Positions 34,170 to 46,662 of a stretch of DNA of 64,000 nucleotides are shown piece by piece. The notes under the pieces were generated by a model. The model was given only the letters and a program-made list of their open reading frames with translations, did not search any database and was not told the origin of the DNA. The translations under genes were made by a program, and so were the position numbers. The stretch's first letter is position 1. The number at the start of each line of letters is the position of its first letter. Source of the stretch: Spisula solida (lineage: Eukaryota > Mollusca > Bivalvia > Venerida > Mactridae); the NCBI GenBank assembly GCA_947247005.1, contig OX365950.1:51684761-51748760 (forward strand), read 5' to 3'.

Positions 34170-35105
34170 TTAATAGACCAATATTGTGACCTCTAGTGGC
34201 TATACAAATTTTTACTTTCCTTTGACCTAGTGACCTAATTTTTGATCTCGGTTGACCCAATATCGAACTTGACCTTGATTTAGTTGAGATGATCATTGTA
34301 ACCAAGTTTGATAAAGATTGAGTCAAAATTGTGATTTTCTAAGATTTAACCTAGTGACCTAGTTTTTGACCTAACTTTACCCAGTTTCAAACTTCATAGA
34401 GACAAACATTCTGACCAAGTGTCAAGTATATTTGGTCATAGTTGTGTCCTCTAATGCGTTCACAACTTTTCTAAGATCTTACCCACTTTTTTATACTAAT
34501 CTACTTAAGGTCGATTGTGAAACAAGTTTTTCCAACTTATATTAATCTCTCTCGACACCTCATTCCTGATGTTGTCCATCGCCACGAGGGTATTAGAGAA
34601 GATAATCCAGTTTCCCTTTTATGCTGAGCGTCTAGCAAGGGAATTTCTGGTACCATTTTTATTTCGTCTTTGGTATGACGCGGCCAGGGATCGAACCCGA
34701 GAATTCCCGCACTCGAAGTGAACGATCAACCACTAGGCTATCGAGGAGGCGATTTTACCTAGTTATCTTGTTTCACCTCATATGACCCAGTTTCAAACTG
34801 GACCTAGATTTTATACAGACATACATTCTGACCATGTTTCATAAGATTGGGCCATAATTGTGTCCTGTAATGTGTTCACAAGCTTTTTCTAAGATTTGTT
34901 ATAATGGCCTTCCTTTTGATCCCACACGACCCACTTTCAAACTTGACCTAGATATTATAGAGACAAACAATCTGTCCAAGCGTCATGAAGATTGGGTCCT
35001 TACTGTGGCCTCTAGTGTGTTCACAAGCAATTGTGAACGGACGACGCACGACGGACGAAGAGTGATAGCAAAAGCTCACCCTGTCACTATGCGAGCTACA
35101 AAAGC
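34170..35105 (-). mobile_element. GCTCACCTGTC-type dispersed element, copy 3, interrupted by a SINE
   Basis: In reverse orientation it shows AAAGCTCACCCTGTCACTAT and ACGACGGACGAAGAGTGAT at the right, with repeats of TGACCTAGTGACC and ACATTCTGACCAAG. The normal end at the left is missing. A complete SINE sits inside at 34503-34752. Confidence 0.7.
34503..34752 (-). mobile_element. SINE with Ser-type tRNA-like head, copy nested in another element
   Basis: On the minus strand it starts with a tRNA-like head (CGAACCACTAGG complement, B-box GGGTTCGATCCCTGGC-like) and continues to the body ending CACAATCGACCTTAAG. It is the same family as 63309-63558. The head is more diverged here. Confidence 0.8.
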
Positions 35106-36756
35106 ACGCTCAAGATTTGAAAGAGACAGCATATAAGACTTTAACATCTCAATAGTTGTTGTACATTGTATATTATTTGGTTCGTTAGTTCGTGTAGATG
35201 AACGGAAATGTCTTTATGCACACCATAGAAGTATGCACAGCATATAAATTAGGTTCAATGTTTCAGCAGTCATTTTAGTGGTTTAAACCGTTTACAGAAT
35301 CTCCTAACTTAATAACACGTTATTTTATCCTTTTTAGTGGTGTTTGACCTTTAACATAATCCCATCTACAGCTTCCCGTTACTCCGCCTCCAAAACCTAA
35401 CTTACATGGTGTGTAGACTTAAATGGTGTACATATAGACGTTACCCATTATCTGTACCAACACCCTTTTCCGATCTTTTAACTCATTACAAGGAATTAGG
35501 AAATTTATTACAAAGCCAGTAATATAATGAGTAGGATAGACGTTGGTTTTCGAACTAAGGGTGGACGCTAAACGACAAAAAAAATTGGTAAGGCCTTGCC
35601 TCCCCTGAAATAATGTTTATTCATTTGGTTCAAATGGGCTTATGAAGGAAGAACTTTGTAGTTTTGTAAGTAGTTTAATTTGTTTCTTTTTCATTTTGTG
35701 GTTGTCATTATGACTTGTACTTGTCTCTGTCGCTTTCATGCTCTGTTGTTTCCGTTGAGTACTGTCACAGGAACTTGCATTTATAATTTGAAAAAAAATG
35801 AAAAAAAAAATTGAATTTTTTTTTCACTAGGCCTACTGTACTATTAAAATATAGACAGGAGTGCAATGCGATTGAATCCCACGAACTATTCTAATACAAA
35901 TATTTTCTCTATACCAACTTGACAGTTAAAACATATGATCTAGGCAGTTAAAGGGGCTCATAACAATACAGAATACATCCGCACATCAACCGATCGGTAC
36001 CGATAATCGTCTAATATCGGCTTTTAAAGCCAATATTTGTGGAGTTTTTATTTGGCGTCGACTCCATTGAGCGTCTGCTCCGAGGTGAATTTTTTTTCAT
36101 TTTTTTTCAAATTATAAATGCAAGTTCCTGTGGTACTGTCATCTGGTGGTCCAAACGTACCATTGGAGTGCGGGATTTCTCGGAATGTACTAAAGTAATG
36201 TTCATAAACGTTCAACATTTATGGCAGATATGCTTTTGCAAAAGGGAGGTAGCTCGGTCAATACTTAAATCAGTTAACTTTATGACTACGATTAGTCTAC
36301 CATTAAGTGGACTGACTTAATGTTCGGGTCATATAAATTAAAAATGTCATTATTATGCACTGTTGGCGTCGCAATTGTCCTTTCCCAAAGTATACACATG
36401 TTCTGAAATTAATAATACAATCCGATCGGGCTTCTCTTGAGACATTTTAGAGGTTGGGTGAACTGTAAAAAGGGGTTCTGTCTCCTTGTGGGTGCTTTTA
36501 AATTCTGACTGCCCAGTCCCAGTCCCAGCTACAGTTATAAGTGTGTATGATGGATTGGTTCGACTAGGGGAACGGGTGTAAGATCGATGATAAGTTATTC
36601 AGGCGGTTAACTATATACTAGATGTACTAGCAGTAAAAAGTTGTGCCAATATTTGCTGTAACGAAATATTTAGTGTTTACTAATTACATTGGTCGACCAC
36701 CGGTATAACAAAAAATAAACGAAAAAAGGACAGGCAGCACCGAACAGTTATAAACA

Positions 36757-38491
36757 ACATATCGTGTAAGGTTGACCATACAACATCCCACGCCGACAGC
36801 CTGCTGCTTCAATAAGTCAAACATATCGTGAAAGGTTGACCATACAACATCCCACGCCGACAGCCTGCTGCTTCAATAAGTCAAACATATCGTGAAAGGT
36901 TGACCATACAATATCCCACGCCGACAGCCTGCTGCTTCAATAAGTCAAACATATCGTGAAAGGTTGACCATACAATATCCCACGCCGACAGCCTGCTGCT
37001 TCAATAAGTCAAACATATCGTGAAAGGTTGACCATACAACATCCCACGCCGACAGCCTGCTGCTTCAATACGTCAAACAGATTGTGAAAGGTTGACCATA
37101 CAACATCCCACGCCGACAGCCTGCTGCTTCAATAAGTCAAACATATCGTGAAAGGTTGACCATACAACATCCCACGCCGACAGCCTGCTGCTTCAATAAG
37201 TCAAACAGATCGTGAAAGGTTGACCATACAATATCCCACGCCGACAGCCTGCTGCTTCAATAAGTCAAACAGATCGTGAAAGGTTGACCATACAATATCC
37301 CACGCCGACAGCCTGCTGCTTCAATAAGTCAAACAGATCGTGAAAGGTTGACCATACAATATCCCACGCCGACAGCCTGCTGCTTCAATAAGTCAAACAG
37401 ATCGTGAAAGGTTGACCATACAATATCCCACGCCGACAGCCTGCTGCTTCAATAAGTCAAACAGATCGTGAAAGGTTGACCATACAATATCCCACGCCGA
37501 CAGCCTGCTGCTTCAATAAGTCAAACAGATCGTGAAAGGTTGACCATGCAATATCCCACGCCGACAGCCTGCTGCTTCAATAAGTCAAACAGATCGTGAA
37601 AGGTTGACCATACAATATCCCACGCCGACAGCCTGCTGCTTCAATAAGTCAAACATATCGTGAAAGGTTGACCATACAACATCCCACGCCGACAGCCTGC
37701 TGCTTCAATAAGTCAAACATATCGTGAAAGGTTGACCATACAACATCCCACACCGACAGCCTGCTGCTTCAATAAGTCAAACAGATCGTGAAAGGTTGAC
37801 CATACAACATCCCACGCCGACAGCCTGCTGCTTCAATAAGTCAAACATATCGTGAAAGGTTGACCATACAACATCCCACGCCGACAGCCTGCTGCTTCAA
37901 TAAGTCAAACAGATCGTGAAATGTTGACCATACAACATCCCACGCCGACAGCCTGCTGCTTCAATAAGTCAAACATATCGTGAAAGGTTGACCATACAAT
38001 ATCCCACGCCGACAGCCTGCTGCTTCAATAAGTCAAACAGATCGTGAAAGGTTGACCATACAACATCCCACGCCGACAGCCTGCTGCTTCAATAATTCAA
38101 ACAGATCGTGAAAGGTTGACCATACAACATCCCACGCCGACAGTCTGCTGCTTCAATAAGTCAAACAGATCGAGAAAGGTTGACCATACAACATCCCACG
38201 CCGACAGCCTGCTGCTTCAATAAGTCAAACAGATCGTGAAAGGTTGACCATACAACATCCCACGCCGACAGCCTGCTGCTTCAATAAGTCAAACAGATCG
38301 TGAAAGGTTGACCATACAACATCCCACGCCGACAGCCTGCTGCTTCAATAAGTCAAACAGATCGTGAAAGGTTGACCATACAATATCCCACGCCGACAGC
38401 CTGCTGCTTCAATAAGTCAAACAGATCGTGAAAGGTTGACCATACAACATCCCACGCCGACAGCCTGCTGCTTCAATAAGTCAAACAGATC
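36757..38491. repeat. 64-bp satellite, about 27 near-identical units
   Basis: The unit is GTCAAACATATCGTGAAAGG, TTGACCATACAACATCCCAC, GCCGACAGCCTGCTGCTTCA, ATAA. Variation is almost limited to CATATCG/CAGATCG and AACATCC/AATATCC, whose order suggests block expansion. The array is flanked on the left by R1-like AAAAGGACAGGCAGCACCG. There are no spacers and no open frame. Confidence 0.97.
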
Positions 38492-38660
38492 CGGAACAAG
38501 GGCCATCCTACAATTAAAGTAACATTCAACAGAGACAGAACAGTGTACTTGTCCTTTAGAAAGAAACGAAGAAAAAATTCAAAATCTCCACTGCTGGTTT
38601 GAATCAAGCCTGCTTATCATGTTATCGTTGCTGAATTATGTAGAATATAGCAGACAGCAT

Positions 38661-38882
38661 TATAGTTCGCCGGGGATAACTCTAGCCTTATCAATAAACG
38701 AACAAAGCAAATTATAAACACTGCACGGTCGACTGGCCGCCAGTTATCAGTGTAGATTTAAAGAGTATATCATTAAAAGTGTATATGCACACGATTGAAC
38801 AAAAACGAATATCAAAAATGTATTTAATTTTATTTTTTATTTGTAAACAAAGGCTATATAGTGTTATCTCCGGCGAACTATA
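38661..38882. mobile_element. MITE-A copy 1 (222 bp)
   Basis: The terminal inverted repeats are TATAGTTCGCCGGGGATAAC and GTTATCTCCGGCGAACTATA. The interior contains CACTGCACGGTCGACTGGCC and TTGTAAACAAAGGCTA. Confidence 0.92.
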
Positions 38883-38936
38883 CCTTGATCAATGCTTGCC
38901 AAGCAAGAAATACACATGTAACAAGAAGGCATGATC

Positions 38937-39149
38937 GTTATAGTGACCCCAGGATAATGTGAAAGGCGGGCAAATTTGGTATAGTCGACAAAGGTGGATT
39001 ACAATTATGAGCACCAATTATCAATGCTGTTTTGAGTACAATACTGACCTTATCTGTTTATTTAAGTGATTTGTAAAACCAATTTTGCCACAGTTGACCA
39101 AACCCGAGTCATGTTTGTAAACATCACATTATATTCTGGGCGGACTATG
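38937..39149. mobile_element. MITE-B copy 2 (about 213 bp)
   Basis: It runs from TTATAGTGACCCCAGGATAA to ATTCTGGGCGGACTATG, in the opposite orientation to 27489-27695, sharing TTTTGCCACAGTTGACCAAA. It abuts MITE-A copy 2. Confidence 0.85.
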
Positions 39150-39367
39150 TATAGTTCGCCGGGGATAACTCTAGCCTTATCAATAAACAAACAAAGCCAA
39201 TTGTAAACACTGCACGGTCGAATAGCCGCCAGTTATCAGTGTAGATTTAAAGAGTATATCATTAAAAGTGTATATGCACACGATTGAACAAAAATGAATA
39301 TCGAAAATGTATTTAATTTTCATTTTTATTTGTAAACAAGGGCTAGTGTTATCTCCGGCGAACTATA
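39150..39367. mobile_element. MITE-A copy 2 (218 bp)
   Basis: It has the same termini and orientation as 38661-38882 and is very similar throughout. Shorter relatives are at 23236-23300, 55308-55440 and 58625-58666. Confidence 0.92.
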
Positions 39368-40069
39368 TATTTATTGAGAAATATGACTGTGTCTAGTTAC
39401 AAACATTACTTTGTCTCACTGATATCTATATCTGATATATACTACTCAAAATTTGATAAGGGCCAAGAAATTTTCCATTTGAATATTGTGGAAATTGAAT
39501 AAGATTGACCGGCAGAATTTTCAAAAACATAATGCTACATCTGCAAAATTGTAAACCAATAAAGATTACTTCGAAATGTAATGTTTAAGTGCTGATAAGC
39601 CCAACCCCATTAAAATGTTCGTGCGGCATTCAAGCCTCTGGAGTAACGGAATGCGGTCATTTTCTTGGCATTTTGGGTCTTACACGATATGGTAATAAAA
39701 ACGGGATAGCAAATTCCATATTAATATAGCCACTTTGGTCTCAACCAATAGGGATTATCAGTTACCCGGAAAACGATCTCATTTAGACAATGCGTATCAA
39801 ATGCAAGACATCAAGCTTTGAACTTCAGAAGCAGATAAGATGATATTTAATTATTTGCACAACGTTTGTTTCATCGGTGTTGTACATTTAACGTGAGACG
39901 GACATCAAAATCAATTTCTTGTCCCTTAGCAACGTTTGAGTAGTATATATTTTGTAAGTTTTGTACATAACGTGATTAAAAGCAAAGCGTGTAGTAATAT
40001 GTTTTAATTACCCTATGGCTAAATACAGTCAAATGTAATTAATCAATTTGATTTGATCATGAAAAGTAC

Positions 40070-40833
40070 TAAGTAGCGTGTTTTAAACATCAATATTTGA
40101 ACGATATAGAGGAAGTTATTCAACAATCCATTGTAAAACCCTTTCAGCGATATCCAGATACATGTACACAATGATATACTGTTTTATCAAAGCACTAAAC
40201 GACAATCTTCAAGCTACCCTAAATTCTTTATAATTCTTTAACAACTGCATATTGGTGATGTATATGGTATGCAGGGGTTCAGTAACTGAACTATTACCAG
40301 GAGTGCAGATCCCTATAACATACTTCATTATTGTAAGAAAAGTAAAAATAATTCAAATTTGATCGTAAGTTTACGATTTCCGTAAGTGTTGTGATAAAAC
40401 AGTATCTGGTATCAGGCATAAAATACATTTCAACAACAGAACCCTATGACTAAAGTCAGTAAAATGCAATCAATCAATATGATCGTGTTTTATTATTGCT
40501 GTGAGCCATGAAAAGGAGCGACCTATGTGTTTTAATGGTCAATATTTGTCAGATATAAAGGAAGTTATAAAACAATCCACTGTAAAACGCTTTCAGCGAT
40601 ATTCAGAAACAGGACGTTCAAACTTCAATTTACAAACAGAAGGTACACAGGTTTATTGTCAAAACAATTTCTATGGACCAATCTTGTACATGTATAAATG
40701 CTTCTCGAACTTTGAAGATTGTAAACAAATACTCCCTGCAGATACACTGAGTACAGAAAGAAACGCACATGTTACGTTTTATCTGTGGCGTTACGAAGGT
40801 CTGCACAAACTACAGTTGAACCAAATTACGTAG
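40070..40833. repeat. Diverged direct duplication with an open frame in the second copy
   Basis: About 100 bp around GAAGTTATTCAACAATCCA and CCCTTTCAGCGATATCCAGA (40100-40160) reappears at 40560-40620. The second copy lies in a 110-codon frame at 40501-40833 (QSTVKRFQRYSETGRSNF) that I do not recognise. Confidence 0.5.
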
Positions 40834-40934
40834 TTTAGTGTTTTGGGGAAGGACGTAGAGCACTGAAAGTACAATAGTCAGCACATTGAATTGATATAAC
40901 CATTTACTTATGCATAACCAACAGATCATAAAAA

Positions 40935-41300
40935 TCGGACAGGGAAGGTAGCCATCAACTGAAACAGTCGATCAGAAGACACAGAAATAACACAGAAATA
41001 ACACAGACCACATTAACAAGGCACAATGCCCGACATAAGTGAACGAGGTAATAAACTAAACAGCTGAACGTTGGCGTTTCAGTTGTCAAAAATATGAAAA
41101 ATCGATGTTTCAGCTGTTAAAAAGCCGATCATACAAGTTTAAGCTCTCAAAAACCCGCAAATCGATGTTTCAGCTGTTAAAAAGCCGACCATACAAGCTT
41201 AAGCTCTCAAAAATCCGCAAATCGAAGTTTCAGCCGTCAAAATGCCGAAAGTCTAAGCTTCAGCTGTCAAACAGCGAAAAACTAAGTTTCCGTCCTAAAT
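40935..41300. repeat. R1-related sequence with 60-bp tandem repeat
   Basis: GGACAGGGAAGGTAGCCATC and AAGGCACAATGCCCGAC match R1. From 41100 a 60-bp unit AAATCGATGTTTCAGCTGTT, AAAAAGCCGATCATACAAGT occurs about three times with decay. Confidence 0.7.
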
Positions 41301-43035
41301 TTGTATTTATTTTGTAAAATATTTACTCCTATTTAGTAGTTGGTAGTATATTTGTATAATGAATCACTCCTACATACTAGTATATACATGTATTACGCCA
41401 GTGCCCAGAGCTGTCATGTGTGGTTTAGCTAAACCATCAAGTGATTTTTTTCAAACATTTCCACTTCCGTTTGCGTTGTAGTCAAACGTGACATACTTAC
41501 AACAAATCTTGCCCCATCAAGGACATACTTAATCATTTTCAGAGTAAACCTGATTTTTGATGATGGACAAAGCTCTAACTAAGTGTGGCGGTAAGTCATT
41601 TTCTGTCTTAAATATTTCACTTTTGAAATTATTTCGTAGACGAATGTAACTTGGTGAATTGTTCTCTATTGAACATGAAAATCAAATTATACGTAGACTT
41701 TACCAATTTAGAAACGCAGCAGTCGGGTTTTGATACATTTAAGCCAGTTTAAGGTTCTTCAATTTTATTACAATGTTGCACGTAATGAATTCAATACATG
41801 AAGTAAAATATGTGCAGATTTCATTGTAATCAATGTTTAAATGAACGCAAAATCCAAACACGAAAAGTATTGATGGACACTGTCAAACTACAATCAAAGT
41901 ACTGAAGTACTATTTCTGGGGGAAATCGCAATTCTGGGTATTTTAGGATTTCATCTTCAATGGTACTGGATTTCAAAACGAATGTTAATATCGTGACAAG
42001 GTTAGCAGCTGACTCATTCAAATCACACCACAACGGACCCATCACAATACTCAAGCTGATGAAGGCAATACACCTTTAGTTCTATGAAATATGTACACTG
42101 CATGTGTGTTCGATTGCGGCGTGTTTCACCGTGTCTTTCGTTTTCTCTCACATAACTTCATAAGATGCTCGTTAAATGAATTATCAAACATCGAATGTAC
42201 CTGCGGACATCAAGACTTACCAGTCTTGGTATACATTTTTGCAGGTCAGTCTCGCGTAATAAATAGAATAAAAAACATGTGATCAAACGTTTCCGCGCAC
42301 ATTATTTTGATCGTAATAAACCAAAATAATATAAGAAATTGGATTGGGGATGAACGGGCGCAAGAAAAAAAGCTAACGTCTAAAAACTACACAAAGTCAA
42401 AATTCTTCGGCTGCATAATTATGTAAATTATAAACCATTAGGATAGGGTACGATTCGCGAGAACGAATAAGATAGGGGTCGGAACACAATAGGCAATATT
42501 GTCTGGATTTTAGACGGGAAATTGTATACACAGCAGCGCTCGGAAAAAGGGTTAGGACAGACGCAAACCATTTTGTAGATGATCTGTGGTAATTTAATAG
42601 ATCAAACGTCGATCAATAATACACACTTTGCGTTTTATTAAATACCCAATTAAATTTGTCAAAACCAATCAAAATTGAATTTCGGGGTAAAATCCTCAAT
42701 TGACTAAAACCTTATCTGTAGCTCTGAATGTATTGTATACTACCTATCTCTTTGGTAGAAAACTGTTTTGGCATCAAGTTAAATACAAATTGATTAATCA
42801 GGTTTACCACTGAGCTAAATCCGCTTAAATGGATGATATTAAATGGATGAACCACTACATTACTTTATTATACTTGTAGGCTAGAAGCCAAATTTTGGCT
42901 TAGAAGCTGAATAAATGTTGTTGTTGTATCCTTTGAAATATCACATGTGTCGTAAATGGTAAACTTGTAACAACAGGACATCTTCGTAGAACTGAAGTGT
43001 TGGGTAGTCCTGAAGGTGTCAACTTAAGCAAGGTC

Positions 43036-44330
43036 TACTGTACGAGAGGTGCCCCACTTATATTTGAACACCGTTGAATATCCGATATTTTCATTTCAAC
43101 CCAATATAAAAGAAATAACTATTTTGAACCGCGTAAAATAATGTGTCAGGTAACATGTGCACTCCCTGTTTGGTTTGTTTGCAATATGAATCGAGCCGAA
43201 ATCAGCAATTTTGTAGTGGATATGGCGTTTTGCTTTTTGAAGGTCGAATGCTCCTTAAGAAGCACCAAGAAAGTGCTGAATATACCGTTTCTGTGAATAC
43301 TTTCAGTAATTTTCGTCCCTTGAAGGGTGTTTTACGTTATGTTGCTCTTATATGTGAAATGACACAAAATATTAAAACATGCCAAAAAGTGACGATTCCT
43401 TCAAAAATCGTACCCATTGGTTATTTGATAACTAGGATAACTGCAATAACCAAAATTTGGATAGCAATGAAGGTAGGAGTATCGCATGAAACTATTAACC
43501 CAATAATTTCAAAAATGGCGAATGCCGAACTCTGAAAAACGGTCGGTGTTCACAAAAAAAAATCCAAGGGAAACAATCGTCTTAAACCCCCGTACATGCT
43601 ACAACGGAACGGTAATCTTGATAACCGTGTCATCTCTGTTGAGATAATGCTTTATCATTGAGATATTTACGGTAACAGAACAGATTGCTATTTGAGAAAT
43701 GCCTACGAGACTATCAAAAAGTAAACATTCGTTAAGCAACGTGAGTTCCTACCCGGTTGCATGACTTGTGTTGTTGTTTGTTAAAACTAATAAAATATAA
43801 CTCATATTTATTCTATAAAGGGAAAAATAAGCGCACAGTACTATGCTCCTAACATTTAAAATAGTTTTTGGACAAAATATTTGCCACATCTCTTTCCTGT
43901 CGACAATGACTGGAACCTGGTGTTTTGGTCAGGACTCAGCTTCATACCCCACCCCATCACGCTATTCGATACCTTAAGAAAACGAATTCGAAGCAACTTA
44001 CACCAGAATAGTGAATACCGATGTCCTACAATCCTGTATTAATACACTTTGGAATCTTAACGATAAAGCAGCATTGATTATACCCGATCAATGTTTACAT
44101 CATCAATTGGAGTTTTTTGTCTTAAAAAAGCTCAATTGGAGGCCCCTACCAAATTGTTGATTTGGGGTGTAACTAAACTGCCAAAATAAAAATCAGTGAG
44201 TACATATGTTAATTAACACATTAATATACATGGCTGTTTTGAGACATTTCGATTATAACGTGTCCGCGTGAAAATATGGGAAGTTCAATGGTGTTCAAAT
44301 ATAAGTGGGACACCTCTCGTATAAAGAATA
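43036..44330. mobile_element. 1.3-kb element with about 55-bp terminal inverted repeats
   Basis: The left end TACGAGAGGTGCCCCACTTA (43041) continues as TATTTGAACACCGTTGAA. The right end (about 44270-44325) reads CAATGGTGTTCAAATATAAG then TGGGACACCTCTCGTA, its complement. The interior holds a 130-codon frame at 43143-43535 that I cannot assign. It is likely a DNA transposon derivative. Confidence 0.7.
43143..43535 (+). other. Unassigned 130-codon open frame inside the inverted-repeat element
   Basis: The frame includes MSGNMCTPCLVCLQYESSRN and KVGVSHETINPIISKMANAE. It has two early Cys-x-x-Cys-like spacings (CTPCLVC). No transposase catalytic motif is visible and no family is recognised. It may be a remnant. 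Confidence 0.25.
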
Positions 44331-44380
44331 AATTGAAAATAAGTATACCAGATTTAGATAGCTTCTTATTCATGAGAACA

Positions 44381-44580
44381 CACGTCCAAAGGCACTTAAC
44401 ATGTAGTATTGCAGCCACAAGGGCAAAGGTGCATCCTCTTCCAGTACAGATATAGCATGATCAGACATGAGGGGCAGACTGGATTAAAGCCCCTGAAGGG
44501 AGAGAGAAACGTTAGATACAGGCATGGCCGGCGCGGCAGAAGTGCCCCTAGCTCTTTTTTCGAATAGACAGTCTGGTTCT
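44381..44580 (-). mobile_element. SINE 3' fragment, same family as 59241-59640
   Basis: The complement of this stretch matches 59400-59600: CTTGTGGCTGCAATACTACA, GCCGCGCCGGCCATGCCTGT and GTCTATTCGAAAAAAGAGCT. The tRNA-like head is missing. Confidence 0.75.
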
Positions 44581-45203
44581 ATATTTACATTGTTGCATTT
44601 TCGCATTGTTGTTACGAAAAAGTGAAATTACGACATAGCATAAATCAGCCGTAATACAACGGTGGATACATGGCGCAGTTTGGATATGCCTCTATTCCTA
44701 TTTGTTCGCAGTTGTAAGACAAGCAGAATGTTTAATAAAACAACAACTAAACATTTTAATTGCAATGTATTTTTGCTAATTTTATTCTTAATACATGCCT
44801 AGTTCTACATAACATATCACAGACAAACCAGACTGCATACTGTACTTACACGGTAGCTGCTCACTATAGATTCGTAATCCTCACTAGGTTTAGATGAGAG
44901 CATCGTATACCGTGTAACTATGTGTCATGACTAGTCAATACAGCTATACAAGAACAACATATTTGATATAATCTAAAATAATAACTTTCCGAATTCTGGA
45001 CAAACATATAATTTTACAACAAAACAACCGCTTTACTCTCGCCTTCATATTTCTCTACACTATGGAACAATTACGCTAAAAACTAACATTTTCTGGGTAC
45101 AGGTAGAGTACCAGTGTGTCACAACGTTTATAATGTTATCGTCTCAGAAGGAATCTACGCATTCCGGAACATTAAAACACTCAAGGCAAATTATATAGAC
45201 TTT

Positions 45204-45431
45204 AATCCTATGTCCCGCTGAGCATATTTTGCCTAGTCGATGTACTTCCGATTTAAATTAATGAGTTATCAGGACTTCGGGAACAGGTCCATCTTGGTCT
45301 AGGGGAAGCTTTGGCGAAGTCATGAGACAATTTGTGATATTGGAAGGAATCGTGATGAATCGGGTGGTATCGTAAGATATCGTGGAAACAGTGTGGATGT
45401 GAGACTCCTCAGTGGGACATAGGCTTTACTT
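45204..45431. mobile_element. MITE-D copy 3 (about 228 bp, complete)
   Basis: The ends are TAATCCTATGTCCCGCTGAG and CTCAGTGGGACATAGGCTTT, inverted repeats of about 20 bp. The interior has CAGGACTTCGGGAACAGG. It lies about 0.5 kb downstream of the HSPA12-like stop codon. Confidence 0.88.
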
Positions 45432-45908
45432 TAAAAGGTAACTTGTTTGACCATTGCAATAACAATAATGTTATGGCAAAATTCCATTTGCTAGTATAAG
45501 CTCTCCTACAAGTTGCAGAGTAATGAACAAGAAAACAAGAAATGGAAATATACATAGTGATATATACATTCTCAACCACTTATTCACTATTTAGTTTCTT
45601 CTATTATTATTTTTATTATACCATATTTATGTCGCACTTTTATCATGTAATTACATGTTCAAAAGTGCTGTACAATCACATTTAAGACATGGATAAAACA
45701 ATTTGACATATATATATATGTTTGCACACATACCAAAACATTTACGTATATTATATACAACTATTTAAATACAAATGTCTACAGTTTAAATCTAATGTCC
45801 ATTTGCATTCTTCACGAGACTTAATGTTTATAACATTCAACATCTATATATGAATTATGAATTGTATAAGTAATCGGTTTATAATATGTGAATTTATTTC
45901 TAAGACGT

Positions 45909-46662
45909 CTATCCGAGGAAATCGAACGCTGCTTGAAGTACCTGACCAGTCTCACAGACCTTTGCTTCCACGCCTAGCTCAGTATTCCCATAAATCATCT
46001 CAACGCTGAAACCCCGGTCTTCATACCGATCTATCTCAGATACATCGACAACAATATTGCCAAGGGCACTACAACCCGGCTCATCCGTGTAACATGGATT
46101 CTTCTTGTCGGTTGTCATTACTTGGACATGGACGCTCGTTTGTGATCTTGAGGATGGAATGTAACTCTTCTCACCAAATGTCAAACCGACTTCAACTTCT
46201 TGGCCCTCTTCAACATGCTTGTCGAAACAATCAGCACAGTACTCGGTACCATCTATCATAACCATTTTATCGTAGGGGTGTTGACGCGGATCGAATTTCC
46301 TGACTATCTGAACACCGTATGTGTGTTTGGCAACCCTTGAAGAAATAGCTGTAGGACAATGCCCAAAGATGACAGCACCTTTTAGTACAGCAAGACCTGC
46401 CTCGGCTGGTATAACGGTTTTCTTGTCAGGGAAAGCTCTCTTCACTGCTTCTTGTAGAACTTTGGACTCGGAGAAGCCACCCACCATAAGAATAGTATCT
46501 GTACCTCTAACTTCGGCCTTATTAAATATGTCTCTCAGATGGGAGACTATGCTGTCGCACGTTTCTGTGAAGAATGCTTTGATTTGTTCGGGTTGAAGAC
46601 GTAATTTATCTCCAGCAAAGGCTACCTTGTCCTTCAAACCCTTCTTGGACAACAGTGAGCTT
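45909..46662 (-). CDS. HSPA12: HSPA12-like last exon
   Basis: It encodes 250 residues plus TAG, from SSLLSKKGLKDKVAF through the VGGFSES adenosine motif and AEAGLAVLKGAVIFG to AAFDFLG. The acceptor is ATTTACAG. Confidence 0.96.

Larger units (their letters stand above)
30498..45908. other. Intergenic region between receptor and HSPA12-like genes
   Basis: No supported gene. 30498-31495 is 5' flank of the receptor with a short hairpin at 30780-30800 (CCTGCGGCCTTGAGCCGCAG). 35106-36720 and 39368-40060 are AT-rich with nothing recognised. The rest is the repeats listed separately. The region 41300-43036 also shows nothing recognisable. Confidence 0.6.

Noticed and set aside
36757..38491. Possible CRISPR-like array
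   Set aside because: The 64-bp units are contiguous with no unique spacers, and the DNA is eukaryotic; it is a satellite.
46321..46596. 91-codon frame on the plus strand
   Set aside because: It is antisense to the HSPA12-like last exon.
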